Assembly (NCBI GenBank): GCA_004298155.1 | Contig: SCRD01000024.1 | Location: forward strand, 62,001-126,000 | Direction of reading: 5' to 3' | Length of the DNA stretch: 64,000 nucleotides | Origin: Acidobacteriota bacterium | Lineage (GTDB): Bacteria > Acidobacteriota > Terriglobia > UBA7540 | Shown: in pieces, positions 34,516-43,497 of the stretch | Numbering within the stretch: the first letter of the stretch is position 1 | Layout: each line of letters begins with the position of its first letter | The notes under the pieces: model-generated | The model's input: the letters and a program-made list of their open reading frames with translations, nothing else | Database searches by the model: none | Told to the model about the DNA's origin: nothing | Program-made: the position numbers and the translations under genes

Positions 34516-35557
34516 CTAGTAATAGCGACCCGTGAAGCTGGTAGGATTCTGTGGAGCGCCCGCGCATCCGGAACTCGCATACCCGCACTCCCACCCGGAA
34601 AAATTATCAATGGTCAGCACGCCCGAATCCGGGCCAGCGGCCAGCGGGAGGGCCAGAACATAGTAAAGTCCGTGAGGCACTCCAATCAGTGTGTACGCCC
34701 CATCTGGCGCCGTCAGGCCATCGATGACGGCAATCCCGGTGTTGGCGTTCAAGGCAACCACGTGCACCCCAAAAATGCCCGACCCACTCAAATTAACTTG
34801 TCCGGAGATTGTTCCGGTGGCCGCCGCAAAACCGGCGGTGGGATAGAGGAAAGAAATCCCGATGGCGTCGTCGGCTGCAAGTTGCGTCTGCTGGCCAGCG
34901 GCAGTCGAATCGCCGTAAGGAAACATAACAGCGTGGCCAATTCCGCTGTGATCAAGACCCAGCATATGACCTTCCTCGTGTGTCGCAACCGACTGCAGGC
35001 TGAAAACTCCCGGCGGTGGTGAGCGACGTTGTGAAATTCACGCTGGGATTGAATTCCATGTCAGCATCCGCAATGCAGTCATCATAGTTGCAAAACTGCA
35101 CGGTTCCGCCGCACGGGTATTGGAATGGCCCTGTGGTGCCAGACTTGCGCGTAACGGTCGCCACCTGTGTAAACGCGATGGTCCCGGTTGAGAAGTCGCT
35201 GCTTTTGGTATCGGGAAATCCAATCACATTCTTGCAGTCGTTGTAGACAGGCGCGGTCAGCGTGGACGTCCCAGAACTTTGTGCGGAAGCGGTAGTCAGG
35301 CCCTGCCCGACAACCTGTGCGTTCATCCAGGTTGTAATACCTCCCGTACGGGACTGCTGGATGCAATTTGTCAGGGTATTGGTGCGACTTGAATTGCCAT
35401 TACTGACATTGTTATTGGGCGTGTCGGCATTCAGCAGCCATGCCAGGGGCATAGAATCCCAGCGGACCACAGCCGGAACAGGCGCTGCCAATGTACCCAG
35501 GTTGTCCTGGAACGGGTTATAGCCAAACACCAGGGCCGCGGAAAACATCGCCAGCAT
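34516..35557 (-). pseudogene. Matrixin-like zinc metalloprotease interrupted by a frameshift
   Basis: Secreted metalloprotease split between two frames. The first (from 35557, MLAMFSAALVFGYNPFQDN, a signal-peptide-like start) runs through the prodomain-like part to DADMEFNPSVNFTTSLTT. The second continues PPPGVFSLQSVATHEEGHMLGLDH and on to 34516. The zinc motif HEEGHMLGLDH and the following VMFP Met-turn are intact in the second frame. The switch falls within 35008-35021, in a CCACCGCCGGG run, so it could be a real mutation, a sequencing error or programmed slippage. The C-terminal part carries a carboxypeptidase-regulatory-like domain (GTISGQVNLSGSG...PDGAYTLIGVP). An ATG at 35731 in the same frame would include the upstream repeat-encoded segment. 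Confidence 0.75.
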
Positions 35558-35571
35558 GACCAGGTTCGTTT

Positions 35572-35693
35572 CCGGTTCGTTTTTTCCACACCTACGTATT
35601 TTCAATAACTTCTCCGCTTCGTTTTCCGGTTCGTTCCGGTTCGTTTTTTGGCCACGATCCTGTGTTTTCAATAACTTCTCCGGTTCGTTTTTC
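35572..35693. repeat. Direct repeat of about 65 bp (CCGGTTCGTTTT...CAATAACTTCTCCG)
   Basis: Two tandem copies start at 35572 and 35636. Each has CCGGTTCG plus a T-run, a variable middle, and TTTTCAATAACTTCTCCG (35599 and 35665). GGTTCG itself occurs at least five times between 35563 and 35687. Read on the minus strand it encodes repeated N-E-P-E-K-LLK words in frame with the protease N-terminus. No CRISPR-like regular spacer pattern. Confidence 0.7.
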
Positions 35694-35731
35694 AAAATTA
35701 CATCTTTTTTGTCCCACAATTTTAATGCCAT

Positions 35732-36170
35732 AGTTGTCGACTGATTGTTTTCAATGGCTTGAGGCTGAATTAAGAGTCTGTCCAGACTATCTAATCCCAC
35801 CCCACGCTGCCTCCACCGCTGCGGAAAAGATTTGGTTCCATGCCGCTGGATTCGCATTTGAGATGGCGGACCATGGCGGCTGCTCACGCCCGATTCGCCG
35901 GGCCGCAGAGCAGGCCAGCGCTCAAACACTGTTCCATTTTTCTGCCTTAGTACCCAGGGACCGCTCTTTGAGGTGGCGGGCTTGTCTGCTCCGGCGCAAA
36001 AGCCCCGCCTCGCAAGCCAACAACTGAAGGCTATCATCCTAGGCCAGCGCAGTCAAGTAAATTCGGCGGCAAATCGTTACTTTAGAGAATAAAGTGGGCA
36101 GCGGCCAGGGCCCTTAAATTTTAAGGAATGTCTTTTATTCGTCGATTCCTGCCGCGGGCCGGGGTCGCGG
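35732..36170. other. Intergenic region upstream of the protease remnant
   Basis: About 440 bases with no recognisable gene; the open frames here lack motifs. A short palindrome CCTTAAA/TTTAAGG lies near 36112-36126, downstream of the pilus operon on the minus strand, with no U-run. Confidence 0.45.
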
Positions 36171-37013
36171 TCAGGGGTTGGAATTGCTGCCAAACATCGA
36201 GCCAGGCTGGGAGGACTGGCTGGGACCCAGTTGAAATCCTCCACCTGGATTCTGCGGCAACCCGGCCCCGGGAAATGGAGCCTGCCCGGGCTGTCCCCCA
36301 CTGGATGGGACAGCGCCTGCCCCCGTCCTGACAGGGGCGCCGGGAGCACCTGGTATCCCGAGGAACTCCCATTCGTCGTATGCGGTCCGTTTTTCAAAAA
36401 CGCCAATTGACTGGTGATGGCTGGTGCTGGCAACCCCCACGATGAACGCCCCCAGGGTCTGGTTATTGCTAAAGAATGTGGAACCGCTTTTTGACTGTTG
36501 GTTCTGGGGAAGATTCTGCCCGGAGTCCTGGAGGGAAAAACTTCCCATGCTGAAGCCGCCCTGCTGAGAACCCCCCTGGCCCGCCTGCGGGTTTGTTTGC
36601 GCCGCAGGAGATTCAGGTTGCGGTCCTGTGTTGCCGCTGTTCGTGCCTGGCGGCTTGTTCTGCTGTTTGCCGGGCGGCGCAAGGAGTTTGGAATCGAGGA
36701 TGACACCGGTGGCTGTGGCATGGATGAATCGCCATTTGCCGCTCCGGGTCATAGGGTCTGGGTAATCTTTTCGCAAAAAGCTCAGGTTGTTGGTGTGGAG
36801 CAGTTCTTTTACCGAGGTGGGATAGCGTTTAAACTGCTCATGGAACAGAATGATCGCGCGGGCGTACTGTTCGCCGCGAAAGATCAGCTCCTTTTCCTTC
36901 TGCCGCTGGCCCTCGACGTAAATGCTGGGCAGCGCCGCGGCCAGAGAGATCAGCAACAACGTGGCCATCATCATCACGATCAGCAGAATATAGCCCGCTT
37001 CTGAGGAATCCAT
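36171..37013 (-). CDS. Pilin-like secretion protein with Pro/Gln-rich tail
   Basis: Last gene of the secretion/pilus operon, 280 residues. A short leader and a hydrophobic helix (about 5-26, EAGYILLIVMMMATLLLISL) are followed by GQRQKEKELIFRGEQYARAI, a motif typical of type II secretion pseudopilin-like proteins in this context, and a globular part up to about 125. Residues about 125-200 and 250-280 are Pro/Gly/Gln/Ser-rich and presumably disordered. No canonical G-FTLxE cleavage site; G-Y in EAGYILL could serve. ATG 37013 begins 22 bases after the upstream gene stops. The longer frame from 37100 would overlap that gene and has no pilin character. Confidence 0.75.
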   Translation of the reverse strand: MDSSEAGYILLIVMMMATLLLISLAAALPSIYVEGQRQKEKELIFRGEQYARAIILFHEQFKRYPTSVKELLHTNNLSFLRKDYPDPMTRSGKWRFIHATATGVILDSKLLAPPGKQQNKPPGTNSGNTGPQPESPAAQTNPQAGQGGSQQGGFSMGSFSLQDSGQNLPQNQQSKSGSTFFSNNQTLGAFIVGVASTSHHQSIGVFEKRTAYDEWEFLGIPGAPGAPVRTGAGAVPSSGGQPGQAPFPGAGLPQNPGGGFQLGPSQSSQPGSMFGSNSNP

Positions 37014-37035
37014 TCCTTGCCGCCCGGAGTGCGGC

Positions 37036-37611
37036 TTACTGGACCAGGGGGATGGGTAATTGGGCTTTTTCACCTGAAGCTCCGTCCTGGACTTCAACAT
37101 TCATGGAAGTAATCTTAAGGATCCTGAACCGTTTCGAGACAATGTCGCCATCGTGGACAATGTAAACCTCGTCTGTGTCCGTAAGGTAGGCTTCCGCCCC
37201 GATGCCGCGCCTTTCGGAATACCCGATGGCCCGCAGCGGAATTTGCGGGAACAGAGGCCCTGAGCTGGTACTGGCCGTCATGGCGTCGGCCCGCGCCATC
37301 ATGGCCTTCTGAGCGGGAGTCAGTTGCGGAGCTCCGAAATCGAAGGGATTGCGGCCGACGCCCGGGAGTGGTTTTGGCCGGTACTCGTCAAGGTTTTGCA
37401 CCTGCATCGAGGTAACGGAGCCGGCGGAAGCGGCCGCTTTCTTCGTGGGATCAGGCGCGGACTTTGGGGCCGGCGCGGAAACAGTTGCTTCCGGCTGCGC
37501 GCTCGCGGCAGGATTGCCCGTGAACTCTGATACGAGTCTGAAAACCAGAAACAGGCACAGCCCAGCCAGGACGACGGCGCCGGCCTTTTCGATATTTTTC
37601 CGGTTCTTCAT
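37036..37611 (-). CDS. PilP-like periplasmic assembly protein
   Basis: 191 residues, probable inner-membrane-anchored link between the PilN/PilO ring and the secretin. One N-terminal helix (about 9-28, AGAVVLAGLCLFLVFRLVSEF) is followed by a Pro/Ala/Lys linker (about 35-70). A small beta domain (about 120-185: PLRAIGYSERRGIGAEAYLTD, then VYIVHDGDIVSKRFRILKI) resembles PilP/GspC homology regions. RNPFDFG is a motif often seen before this domain. It overlaps pilO by four bases. Assigned from context and fold pattern, since sequence identity to named families is low. Confidence 0.75.
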   Translation of the reverse strand: MKNRKNIEKAGAVVLAGLCLFLVFRLVSEFTGNPAASAQPEATVSAPAPKSAPDPTKKAAASAGSVTSMQVQNLDEYRPKPLPGVGRNPFDFGAPQLTPAQKAMMARADAMTASTSSGPLFPQIPLRAIGYSERRGIGAEAYLTDTDEVYIVHDGDIVSKRFRILKITSMNVEVQDGASGEKAQLPIPLVQ

Positions 37612-38156
37612 GGCGTCAGATAGAGGACCCCGCCAAGCCGCAGGTTCACGGTGTTGCCCTGCCCGGCCGAAAATGAGAAGTTCCTCACCAGAATCAGGTC
37701 GTCGGTTGTTTCAAGCGAATGGGCAAAATTCAACAAGTTTGCAAACGGGCCTTCCACAGTTACATCCAGACCCAGCTGGTCAAACGGTTCGCCTTTCTCT
37801 GAGCTCAGTTTATAACTCAAGTTGTCCAGTTGCACTCCAGTCTTATGGGTGAGTGTGCTGACCAGGCGCGCCGCATCTGAAAAAACCCGCTGCCGTGGTG
37901 GAACATGGTCCTTGAGATAATCTTTCAGCTTGTCATCCGCGGCAGGAAGGGCCGCCTGGAATTTTTCGAGCCGCGCCACATTGGCCTTCTGAAGCTGCAG
38001 CCGCAGGGACGCCTGCTGACAGGCTTTCTCAGCCTGAAGGGCCTTTGCCCGCTGCGGCCGGACAACCAGGAAATAGAGGGCCAGGTCAATGGCCACGACC
38101 GTAAGGGCGGCGGTTTCGAAAAACCGGATGATTTTCTTTCGACGCTCTCTTCTCAT
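37608..38156 (-). CDS. pilO: PilO-like inner-membrane assembly protein
   Basis: Type IV pilus/T2SS alignment-complex protein, 182 residues. A short cytoplasmic basic start (MRRERRKKIIRFF), one transmembrane helix (about 13-33), a coiled coil (about 40-75, AEKACQQASLRLQLQKANVARL) and a ferredoxin-like periplasmic domain with the PilO-typical LDVTVEGPFANLLNFAHSLE near 130-150. Lies between pilN (8-base gap) and the PilP-like gene (4-base overlap) in the classical order M-N-O-P. It would pair with PilN to couple the cytoplasmic ATPase platform to the outer-membrane secretin. Confidence 0.85.
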   Translation of the reverse strand: MRRERRKKIIRFFETAALTVVAIDLALYFLVVRPQRAKALQAEKACQQASLRLQLQKANVARLEKFQAALPAADDKLKDYLKDHVPPRQRVFSDAARLVSTLTHKTGVQLDNLSYKLSSEKGEPFDQLGLDVTVEGPFANLLNFAHSLETTDDLILVRNFSFSAGQGNTVNLRLGGVLYLTP

Positions 38157-38164
38157 ATCTGGGA

Positions 38165-38755
38165 TCAGTTGCCTGATGCCGGTGTTAATCCAACGTATTT
38201 CGCCGTACAGACCAGCGCGATTTCCTGCGTGCCCCTCCCGCTTCCGCCTCGAAAGCCCTGGCTCTTGATGAGGACGTCACTGAAGTCATTCGACCCTTCC
38301 AGATTGTTCAGAAAAGTCTCGATGGACTCTTCGTCCTTTCCCATAACGGCAAACTGCACTTCGGGTTTTGCCGCTGACGAGGAGGCAAGAGCAAGGCCGT
38401 TGAGGCGGGCAGATGGTGGCAACAATCTGCTGACTTTGAACGTGAGGTCCGTGAGAGAAAATTGTCTCTGGCTGATCAGCTGGTTCACGAATTCCGTCTT
38501 CTGAACCAGGCTCCTGAACTCAGGGCGGTCAATCTGGCGGCGCAGGCTGGCTTCCTTTAAGCTCAATGCCGCTCCCTGTGACTGCGATTCGGCGAGTGAC
38601 TTCTGCGCCCTGTGGGCGCGCTGCATATAACGGATGGCCAAGCCCGCAAACCAGAGCAGCACAATGGCCGACAGGGCAAGCGTGGGCACTGCCCAGGCAA
38701 GCGCGTAACGCTCACGGCGGTCAGAGGTAACAGCAAGGTTGAAATAAACTTTCAT
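38165..38755 (-). CDS. pilN: PilN-like inner-membrane assembly protein
   Basis: 196 residues. The N-terminus MKVYFNLAVTSDRRERYA corresponds to the conserved PilN INL(L) motif that binds PilM. A transmembrane helix (about 23-42) and a coiled coil (about 45-85) follow. The periplasmic domain contains LTDLTFKVSRLLPPSARLNGL and ESIETFLNNLEGSNDFSDV, the ferredoxin-like fold of PilN/GspL C-termini. The start is two bases after the pilM stop, indicating translational coupling. Identity rests on order and these patterns. Confidence 0.83.
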   Translation of the reverse strand: MKVYFNLAVTSDRRERYALAWAVPTLALSAIVLLWFAGLAIRYMQRAHRAQKSLAESQSQGAALSLKEASLRRQIDRPEFRSLVQKTEFVNQLISQRQFSLTDLTFKVSRLLPPSARLNGLALASSSAAKPEVQFAVMGKDEESIETFLNNLEGSNDFSDVLIKSQGFRGGSGRGTQEIALVCTAKYVGLTPASGN

Positions 38756-38757
38756 AT

Positions 38758-39762
38758 TTAAGCGGCGTTCACCAGCAGTCCGGAGACTGTGGCGCCGAAC
38801 TCATTAAAAATCTGCCCTTCTTCAACAGTAAGCTTCATACGGACGGGCAGCGCGGGCGACACCACAGCGGCAACATCCCGTCCCATTTTCTTTTCAAGCT
38901 CCATGATCCAGCTTCGGGGCACGGCTGGCCGCGCGCAGATGCAGACCCGGCTGATTTCCAGTTTCAAGTGGTCAAGAGAAGCCGCCAGGGTCCGCACAGC
39001 CTCTTCGGTAACCGCCGCCAGCCCCTCATCAACCGACTTTCCATTCATTGTCTGGTTTCTCCACAACCTGATCTGCCGGCCTTTGGCAACAACCGCCGTG
39101 AGGTGGGTCGGCGAAATGTTCAACAGCATTTCGCCCTCCCCGGCGTTTTCGTTCAGCAGGGGCAGCAGCGCCGCCGTGGCTGGCAGCACCACATTGACGT
39201 CACCATTCAGAGCGTCGAGGACCGATTCATACTCCGCCAGCACAGACTTCCGCACAGCCATGACAACCGCTTCGAGACCCTCCGGCTCCTTGGGCGCAAC
39301 CTCAAAGCTGAGGCGGGCTTCTTCGAGCGGGAACGGAAGCAAGGGTTTCATCTTCCACCGGACCAGCGATTCCTGCTCCCTGTGGTCGGAAGGCAGCGTC
39401 TGAAAATCCAGGATGCTCACGCGCACCGCCCCGTCGGGCAGCAGCAAGCCGAAAGGCCCTCTCTCCGTCCCGAGAGCGCTGGCCACGCCGCGCGCCCTCC
39501 GGGCCACTTCGTCCAGCCTCACGATGTTGGGACGGCCCAGTGACGGCGTAATAGCGCCCGCATCCAGCTCTCCCAGCGCCACGCTGGCTACCCTTCGGAA
39601 TGACCTGAAGATGCGCGCGCCCAGAATATATTCCGGCTGGAATTCAAAGACAGTCGCGGGCAAAGAGATCTTCCGTTTCGCGGGAGCGCGGAACGGGCCC
39701 GGCTTCCCAGTGGAAGAAGCCGTTTTAAACAATACCTGGCCAAGTGATGGTTTATTCAACAA
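38758..39762 (-). CDS. pilM: PilM/GspL-like cytoplasmic actin-fold protein
   Basis: Actin-like cytoplasmic protein of 334 residues that anchors the PilN/PilO ring to the assembly ATPase. Family features: LLLPDGAVRVSILDFQTLPSD (first subdomain), then a segment equivalent to the PilM KxxIPF motif (SLVRWKMKPLLPFPLEEA), ATAALLPLLNEN, and MLLNISPTHLTAVVAKGRQI (phosphate-binding strand pair). It ends with VRMKLTVEEGQIFNEFGATVSGLL. No membrane segment, so it is PilM rather than full GspL. Its start overlaps gspE by 11 bases. Confidence 0.85.
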   Translation of the reverse strand: MLNKPSLGQVLFKTASSTGKPGPFRAPAKRKISLPATVFEFQPEYILGARIFRSFRRVASVALGELDAGAITPSLGRPNIVRLDEVARRARGVASALGTERGPFGLLLPDGAVRVSILDFQTLPSDHREQESLVRWKMKPLLPFPLEEARLSFEVAPKEPEGLEAVVMAVRKSVLAEYESVLDALNGDVNVVLPATAALLPLLNENAGEGEMLLNISPTHLTAVVAKGRQIRLWRNQTMNGKSVDEGLAAVTEEAVRTLAASLDHLKLEISRVCICARPAVPRSWIMELEKKMGRDVAAVVSPALPVRMKLTVEEGQIFNEFGATVSGLLVNAA

Positions 39763-41377
39763 ATGTGACCTTATTAATTTCCTTCAGTGTTGTAACTCCC
39801 TGGCGAACCTTGTCCAGCGCTGCTTCGCGCAGCGTCTTCATCCCTTCGTCACGGGCCGCCTGGCGGATTTCCGACGAAGGGCGCTTATCCAGAATCAACT
39901 CGCGGATCCTGTCGGAAAGCGCCAGCAGTTCGCCGATTGCGGTCCGGCCGCGAAATCCCGTCTGGCTGCAATGCTGGCAGCCTGCACCCTCATAAAAAAC
40001 AACTCCCGCCCATTTGATGGGATCAATTCCGGACTCTTCGAACAGCTCGCGAGGGGTGGTAACGGCGCGCTTGCACTGCTCGCAAACCATGCGAAGGAGG
40101 CGCTGGGCAAGAATGCAGTTGAGCGCCGAAACAAAGTTGTAGGGCTCCACGCCCATGTTCAGGAAACGGCCCAGCACGTCCACCACGTTATTGGCGTGGA
40201 CTGTGGTAAACACCAGGTGGCCCGTCAGGGCCGACTGGATGGCAATTTGAGCGGTCTCATTGTCGCGGATTTCGCCCACCATGATCTTGTCCGGATCGTG
40301 CCGCAAAATCGACCTTAATCCCCGGACAAATGTGAGCCCCTTCTTCTCGTTGACAGGAATCTGCGTGATGCCGCGGATCTGGTATTCTACGGGATCTTCA
40401 ATCGTTATGATCTTGTCTTCGTCGGTCTTGATTTCCGACAGCGCCGCATAGAGCGTGGTGGTCTTGCCGCTGCCCGTCGGTCCGGTCACCAGGACCATGC
40501 CGTAAGGTTCGCGAATGAAACGCCGCAGGCGCTTAATCTCGCGGTCGGAAAAGCCCAGGATGTCCAGGCGAAGCTGCCGAAACTTCTCATGCAGGGATTC
40601 TTTATCGAGAATACGCAGCACCGCGTCCTCGCCGTGGATGGAAGGCATGATGGACACGCGGAAGTCAATAGGACGCCCGCGGTAGCTGACCCTGAAACGG
40701 CCGTCCTGCGGGACGCGCCTTTCTGCAATGTCAAGGTCCGCCATCACCTTAATGCGGCTGATCACGTTCGATTGATGTTCGTAGGAAAGCGGGTTCATGG
40801 CCTGCTGGAGAGCTCCGTCTATCCGGTACTTGACCACCATCGAGTTATCGCGGCTCTCCAGATGAATATCACTGGCGCGCCGTTCCAGCCCCGCGAAAAC
40901 AATCGAATCCACGAGCCGGATAACCGGGCTGACATCGCGCTCGCCGACCAGTTGCTCAAGCGAAAGATTTTCGTGCCCGTTCTCTTCTTCGCGGATGACG
41001 TCGAGGCGAAACTCGACGGTAGCTTCGTCCAGCACGCGCTGGGAGGGGTCGGTCTTGCTGAGGAATTCCTTCACCTGGCTGGGGGCGGCCACCTTGACCA
41101 CAAGCTGGCGGTCCAGCCGCATCGCCAGTTCGTCCAGGCGGGCCAGATTGGAAGGGTCGCCAACGGCGATGGAAAGCTCTCCATTGTGGGCCTCGAGCGG
41201 CAGGAACTGGTAGTCCAGCATGACGTCCAGAGGAATAGACCGCAGGACGTCGGGGTCTGGACGCAAATCGCGCAGGTCAACAAACTCAAAGCAGTAACGG
41301 GCAGCAGCGCGTCTGGCCGTCGCAAGTTCTTCTTCGGGATCAACCACCATTCCGGAAAGTGGGTTATCTTCCATCAA
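39752..41377 (-). CDS. GspE/PilB-type assembly ATPase
   Basis: Hexameric secretion/pilus extension ATPase, 541 residues, cytoplasmic at the inner membrane. The N-terminal T2SSE domain covers about 20-150. The core has ASDIHLESRD (about 168-177), Walker A GPTGSGKTTTLYAA (299-312), an Asp box IITIEDPVEY, Walker B/His-box MVGEIRDNETA (about 366) and FTTVHANN. A tetracysteine zinc site is visible at C432, C435, C467 and C470. All catalytic motifs are intact. It overlaps gspF by four bases and pilM by eleven. PilB and GspE cannot be separated on sequence; the operon mixes both kinds of partner. Confidence 0.93.
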   Translation of the reverse strand: MMEDNPLSGMVVDPEEELATARRAAARYCFEFVDLRDLRPDPDVLRSIPLDVMLDYQFLPLEAHNGELSIAVGDPSNLARLDELAMRLDRQLVVKVAAPSQVKEFLSKTDPSQRVLDEATVEFRLDVIREEENGHENLSLEQLVGERDVSPVIRLVDSIVFAGLERRASDIHLESRDNSMVVKYRIDGALQQAMNPLSYEHQSNVISRIKVMADLDIAERRVPQDGRFRVSYRGRPIDFRVSIMPSIHGEDAVLRILDKESLHEKFRQLRLDILGFSDREIKRLRRFIREPYGMVLVTGPTGSGKTTTLYAALSEIKTDEDKIITIEDPVEYQIRGITQIPVNEKKGLTFVRGLRSILRHDPDKIMVGEIRDNETAQIAIQSALTGHLVFTTVHANNVVDVLGRFLNMGVEPYNFVSALNCILAQRLLRMVCEQCKRAVTTPRELFEESGIDPIKWAGVVFYEGAGCQHCSQTGFRGRTAIGELLALSDRIRELILDKRPSSEIRQAARDEGMKTLREAALDKVRQGVTTLKEINKVTFVE

Positions 41378-42588
41378 TGCACCTGGGCCGCCAGTGAAAA
41401 CAGCGGCAAATAAAACGCTATCAGTACAAAAAGTACCACAATCGCGATGGCGGCGATCATGATGGGATCCACCATGGCCACCAGTGTCGAAAGGTCGATA
41501 TTGACGTCTTCTTCAAAAAACTCGGCAACCGACTCGAGCATACTCGGGAGTGCGCCCGTAGTTTCCCCCACTTCGATCATATCGAGCGCCATGGGAGGGA
41601 AAAAGCCGGTCATGCGAAGGCTTTCGCTCAGCGGGCGCCCCCCCATCACTTCTATTCTAGCCTTCTCCAGCCCGCCCGCCAGCAGGGGGCTCGATACCGA
41701 CCCCGCCGAGCTTTGGAGCGCTGCCACGATGGGAAGCCCACCTTGCAGCAGCGTTGAAAGCGTGCGTACGAACTCGGCCACGGAAAATTTAAGGAGCAAT
41801 TTTCCTGCCACAGGTAAGCGAAACTTCAGCTTGTCCCATTGCAGGCGCGCCGCGTGAGACCGGCCTGCCGCGCGCAGGGCTAGAATCGCGATCACAATCC
41901 CGGCCAACACAAAGACGCCCATCCGTTTGATGGCAAGACCCAGGCTGATCACAAACATGGTGAGCGGAGGCATGGGAACGTTTAATTCGTTATAGAGCTG
42001 GGAAAACCTGGGAATGATGAACGTATCAATGAGAACAATGAGCCCCGTCAGAAAGATCAGCAGAAAAGCCGGATAAACCAGCGCAGACACAAACTTCTTG
42101 CGGAATGACCGTGCTGTTTTCTGGTAGGTGACGTACTGGCTCAAGACCTTGTCCAGAGTACCGCTGCGCTCACCAGCCCGAAGAGTCGCGCAATAAATCT
42201 TAGGGAACTTACCCATGGACTCGAAGGCCTCAGAGAGCAGGGCCCCGCCGCGAACCCTTTCCTTCACCTCATCCACCGCCGCCCGAAGGCTTTCGCTCCG
42301 GGTCTGGCGGGCCAGCATTTCCAGCGATTTCTGCAGCGGCAGACCTGACTTGGAGAGCGTCATAAACTGCTGGTTAAAAATCAGGAGGTCATCCTCCCTG
42401 ATCTTGCTTCGGCGGGGCGGCCCAACCCGCATGGCGAGAATGGACTTGGGCCTGACGGAAAAAATGTAGTATCCCTGCGAGGCCAGGCGCGCGCGCAGTT
42501 CTCCTTCCGACGACGCTTCGTGCGTCTCGTTGAGGACCTGCCCGGCCCCTGTCGCGATCCTGCAAACGAATTCGCCCATACCTACCAA
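41374..42588 (-). CDS. GspF/PilC-type inner-membrane platform protein
   Basis: 404 residues, the polytopic platform on which the assembly ATPase turns. Two T2SSF repeats: first at about 70-195 (IFNQQFMTLSKSGLPLQKSLE...GERSGTLDKVLSQ), second at about 270-395 (FVRTLSTLLQGGLPIVAALQ...GETTGALPSMLESVAEF). Hydrophobic segments lie near 165-190, 215-240 and 370-395. The N-terminal part has the usual VLNETHEASSEGELRARLASQGY. It overlaps the pseudopilin gene upstream by seven bases and gspE downstream by four. Confidence 0.93.
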   Translation of the reverse strand: MVGMGEFVCRIATGAGQVLNETHEASSEGELRARLASQGYYIFSVRPKSILAMRVGPPRRSKIREDDLLIFNQQFMTLSKSGLPLQKSLEMLARQTRSESLRAAVDEVKERVRGGALLSEAFESMGKFPKIYCATLRAGERSGTLDKVLSQYVTYQKTARSFRKKFVSALVYPAFLLIFLTGLIVLIDTFIIPRFSQLYNELNVPMPPLTMFVISLGLAIKRMGVFVLAGIVIAILALRAAGRSHAARLQWDKLKFRLPVAGKLLLKFSVAEFVRTLSTLLQGGLPIVAALQSSAGSVSSPLLAGGLEKARIEVMGGRPLSESLRMTGFFPPMALDMIEVGETTGALPSMLESVAEFFEEDVNIDLSTLVAMVDPIMIAAIAIVVLFVLIAFYLPLFSLAAQVH

Positions 42589-43037
42589 CTATTGTAGGGT
42601 GTTCCATCCAGCGATTCTGCGGTGGAGCCGCTGTGGACGTCCACCACGCCCGGCACCGTCTGCTCCGGGCTCAAAGGGACTTCTTCAATGTCAGCCTGCC
42701 AGGTCTGGTTGGACCCGGTGAAAGGATCAACAGGCAAACCTCCCCGCAAATAACCGGCCTGCACGAGATCGTCCAGCGATTCCGGAGGCTGGTTCTTGTC
42801 CAATGTGTACTGGTCGATCAGCTTTCGCATCGTGAACAGATCGTCATGCAGGACCGTTTCACGCGCACGGATGATAGCCACGCGATAGCTGGGAGCGGCA
42901 ATTGCTGCAAGGATCAGAATCAGCGTGAGCACCACCATCAGTTCAAGCAGCGTGAAGCCCTTCTTCGCCTCCGTATCTCTCCGGGTAACTCCAGATACCA
43001 AAGTGAAACACCTACCACTCCGCATAAGGGATCCCAT
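42582..43037 (-). CDS. Type II secretion pseudopilin (GspG-like, copy 2)
   Basis: Pseudopilin of up to 151 residues. The prepilin peptidase site is KKG-FTLLELMVV, with the conserved Glu at +5, followed by a 20-residue hydrophobic helix and a GspG-like globular domain (DDLFTMRKLIDQYTLDKNQ, PVDPFTGSNQTWQ). The frame opens at 43037 but the leader would be unusually long. TTG at 43001, ten bases after the stop of the previous gene, gives a 14-residue leader and may be the true start. It would be processed by a PilD peptidase that is not in the window. Confidence 0.88.
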   Translation of the reverse strand: MGSLMRSGRCFTLVSGVTRRDTEAKKGFTLLELMVVLTLILILAAIAAPSYRVAIIRARETVLHDDLFTMRKLIDQYTLDKNQPPESLDDLVQAGYLRGGLPVDPFTGSNQTWQADIEEVPLSPEQTVPGVVDVHSGSTAESLDGTPYNSW

Positions 43038-43497
43038 TCATGCCAATTCCCTGGCTCTTCGAGAAGACATCAAAAACGTCCTGGCCGCCCCAGCTCTGGG
43101 AGTCCGGGTCGTCCTGCATGGAGCGCATCCCCCAATCCGTAGCACCCGTCATCGGGTCAACAGGAATATTTCGGAGAAATTTATACTTGTCCTTGCTGCC
43201 TTTCAACGGGACCCCTTTAACCAGCGTCTCCAGCGTGGGTGGATAGCCGTATGTGTCCATCTGGGTAGGGATCATGCCACTGTCGGCAAAGTCCTTATAC
43301 CGGTCGATGGCACTCCGCATGGTCCTGAGCTCTTCCTTTAATTCACTCTCTTTTTGCCGCCTGACTACCATGCTAGCCACCGGGAGCGCGACCGTGGTGA
43401 GCAACAGCATGATCGTCATTGCAGCAATCAGCTCCACCAGGGTAAAACCAGCACTGGCAGGCTGCAAATTCACCCGTTTTCGAATTGAACGCATCAT
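43012..43497 (-). CDS. Type II secretion pseudopilin (GspG-like, copy 1)
   Basis: 161-residue pseudopilin. Leader of 16 residues ending at ASAG, then FTLVELIAAMTIMLLLTTVALP with Glu at +5. The globular part contains ELREELRTMRSAIDRYKDFADSG-like helices (seen as ELKEELRTMRSAIDRYKD), PPTLETLVKGVPL and RNIPVDPMTGATDWGMRS, the family block that binds calcium in GspG. It begins inside the secretin stop codon (4-base overlap). Paired with the next gene, it suggests one major and one variant pseudopilin. Confidence 0.9.
   Translation of the reverse strand: MMRSIRKRVNLQPASAGFTLVELIAAMTIMLLLTTVALPVASMVVRRQKESELKEELRTMRSAIDRYKDFADSGMIPTQMDTYGYPPTLETLVKGVPLKGSKDKYKFLRNIPVDPMTGATDWGMRSMQDDPDSQSWGGQDVFDVFSKSQGIGMNGIPYAEW

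Noticed and set aside
35572-35693. Direct repeats considered as a CRISPR array.
   Set aside because: Only two copies, no unique spacers of regular size, no cas genes, and the repeats are in frame with coding sequence.
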